Positions 63,252 through 64,000 of a DNA stretch of 64,000 nt are shown in pieces (the stretch's first letter is position 1; the number at the start of each line of letters is the position of its first letter). The stretch spans positions 6,014,001 to 6,078,000 of the forward strand of contig NZ_JAUSZD010000002.1 in NCBI RefSeq assembly GCF_030817275.1, given 5' to 3'. The notes beneath the pieces were generated by a model, which was not told the DNA's origin, did not search any database, and saw only the letters and a program-made list of their open reading frames with translations. This DNA is from Paenibacillus sp. V4I7 (lineage in GTDB: Bacteria > Bacillota > Bacilli > Paenibacillales > NBRC-103111). The position numbers and the translations under genes are program-made.

Positions 63252-63833
63252 ATGTTATGGGACGATTTTCTGAAAAGCGACTATCACGACTGGAGAGGCA
63301 GCGGTCATTCCGAAGACCGACTGGACAAGCCAGGATGGTTGGAACAATTGCTGGCTATCCACAACCTTCCCTATTCGGGCGCTCCGTCCGCGGAAGAATT
63401 GGATGATCTGAAACGGTTGAGGGGGCACATGCTTCGTATCGTTCAAAAGTTGACGGCGAGCGAGTCCGCGGACCCCGCCGATCTCGAGGGGCTGAACCGG
63501 GCGCTGTCGGGCGGACCGATAATTCTGCGCATCGCGGAATCGGATTCGGGTTATCGCATGGAATCCACCCCTTTACGAGCAGGCTGGTTCCGCATCGGAG
63601 CGGAGGTGGCCGCTTCCTTCGGCCGCATACTCGCGGAGGGCGAGCCCTCCCGCTTGCGCATTTGCGGAAATCCGGATTGCCTGGTGGTTTACTACGACGA
63701 AACCCGGAACCGTTCCAAACGGTTCTGCGACGATAAAGTTTGCGGCAACCTAATGAAGGTCCGGCGGTTCCGTGCACGCCAAAAAGCCGCCAAAACCGGC
63801 GGCTCCTCAATACACGGCGTATCCGAAACCTGA
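63252..63833 (+). CDS. CGNR zinc-finger protein (ABATE-domain regulator)
   Basis: 193 aa. The N-terminal ~120 residues are a helical ABATE-type stress-sensing domain. The C-terminus has the CGNR zinc finger: 'RICGNPDCLVVYYDETRNRS' and 'RFCDDKVCGNLMKVRRFR', with all four cysteines. Such proteins are presumed DNA-binding regulators. The ATG is preceded by GAGGAG. The gene is GC-richer than its neighbours. After its stop, 63834-64000 shows no complete gene. Confidence 0.88.
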   Translation: MLWDDFLKSDYHDWRGSGHSEDRLDKPGWLEQLLAIHNLPYSGAPSAEELDDLKRLRGHMLRIVQKLTASESADPADLEGLNRALSGGPIILRIAESDSGYRMESTPLRAGWFRIGAEVAASFGRILAEGEPSRLRICGNPDCLVVYYDETRNRSKRFCDDKVCGNLMKVRRFRARQKAAKTGGSSIHGVSET

Positions 63834-64000
63834 TTCCCCAAGACAACCGTTTCGGCTTTGTTCGAAATGGTACAAAGAAGATAACACTCATTTCGGAGAA
63901 TCAGATTATTAGATGTAAAGAAAAAATAACTGCTGATAGCGGCAGCACCAAGTTGAGCCTGCCAAATGTCACCTGTTTCTTTTGCATGAAGAGATGATCG

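Overview
The window looks like chromosome from an endospore-forming Bacillota, most probably Paenibacillus or a close relative. The evidence is a GerA-type germinant receptor locus, a SpoVB-type flippase, a YjcZ-family micro-protein, a YolD-like protein, a DUF3231 protein, YesM/YesN-type two-component regulation of sugar uptake, and a CGNR zinc-finger regulator. Base composition is moderate throughout, ribosome binding sites are strong (AGGAGG-like), and many genes end in short Rho-independent hairpins. No tRNA, rRNA, CRISPR array or intact prophage was seen.

Layout. 1-18 kb is carbohydrate utilisation wrapped around a germination locus: an ArsR-type regulator divergent from a GH51 alpha-L-arabinofuranosidase; a gerB permease gene converging on gerA-gerC-gerD; a sensor kinase, response regulator, sugar-binding lipoprotein, two permeases and a GH5 glycosidase on the minus strand; and a GH127 beta-L-arabinofuranosidase divergent from an AraC regulator. 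Together these suggest uptake and trimming of arabinose-containing or beta-linked plant polysaccharides. 18.4-20.7 kb is a gene graveyard: pieces of a group II intron maturase, metH, an internally deleted purA and a frameshifted methylenetetrahydrofolate reductase, with one apparently intact spermidine-synthase-like gene inside. 21-28.6 kb holds MepB, a TetR/MFS pair with a perfect operator, an orphan sensor kinase, a secreted subtilase and an EcsAB-type ABC pair. 28.6-30.2 kb holds two decayed genes (CPBP protease, MGH1-like glycosidase). 30.4-33.8 kb holds a small membrane/XRE/DUF4386 operon and a lysine permease under a lysine riboswitch. 34-44 kb is a set of single genes: CBS pair, DUF3231, AAA ATPase, NAD(P)-binding epimerase, YolD, DJ-1/PfpI, glutamate dehydrogenase, APH-type kinase and L32. 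44-48.6 kb has an unusual double-kinase hybrid sensor with a BTAD-type response regulator. 49-53 kb contains remnants (SLH domain, ISL3 transposase, a gene cut by it, a toxin-like tail fragment) between small membrane protein genes. 53-58.6 kb holds a 2OG-Fe(II) oxygenase, an SRPBCC/DoxX/ArsR operon with an operator inside its promoter, a cluster of small sporulation-like proteins including two paralogues with an Sm-like core, a methyltransferase lacking its SAM-binding loop, and an Rrf2 regulator. 59-64 kb has a beta-propeller gene separated from its MORN tail by a frameshift, a broken aldo/keto reductase, spoVB, an IS6-family fragment and a CGNR regulator.

The strongest regulatory signals are the lysine riboswitch with its terminator (33.5-33.8 kb), the 20-bp TetR palindrome at 22.45 kb, the palindrome inside the 54.03 kb promoter, and paired hairpins plus a cre-like site upstream of the sensor kinase at 15 kb. 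I did not find a clearly new defence or biosynthetic system. The most interesting items are the double-kinase sensor, the split and convergent germinant receptor locus with its small D subunit, the paired Sm-like proteins, and the graveyard. All functional calls come from motif reading by eye, without database searches.
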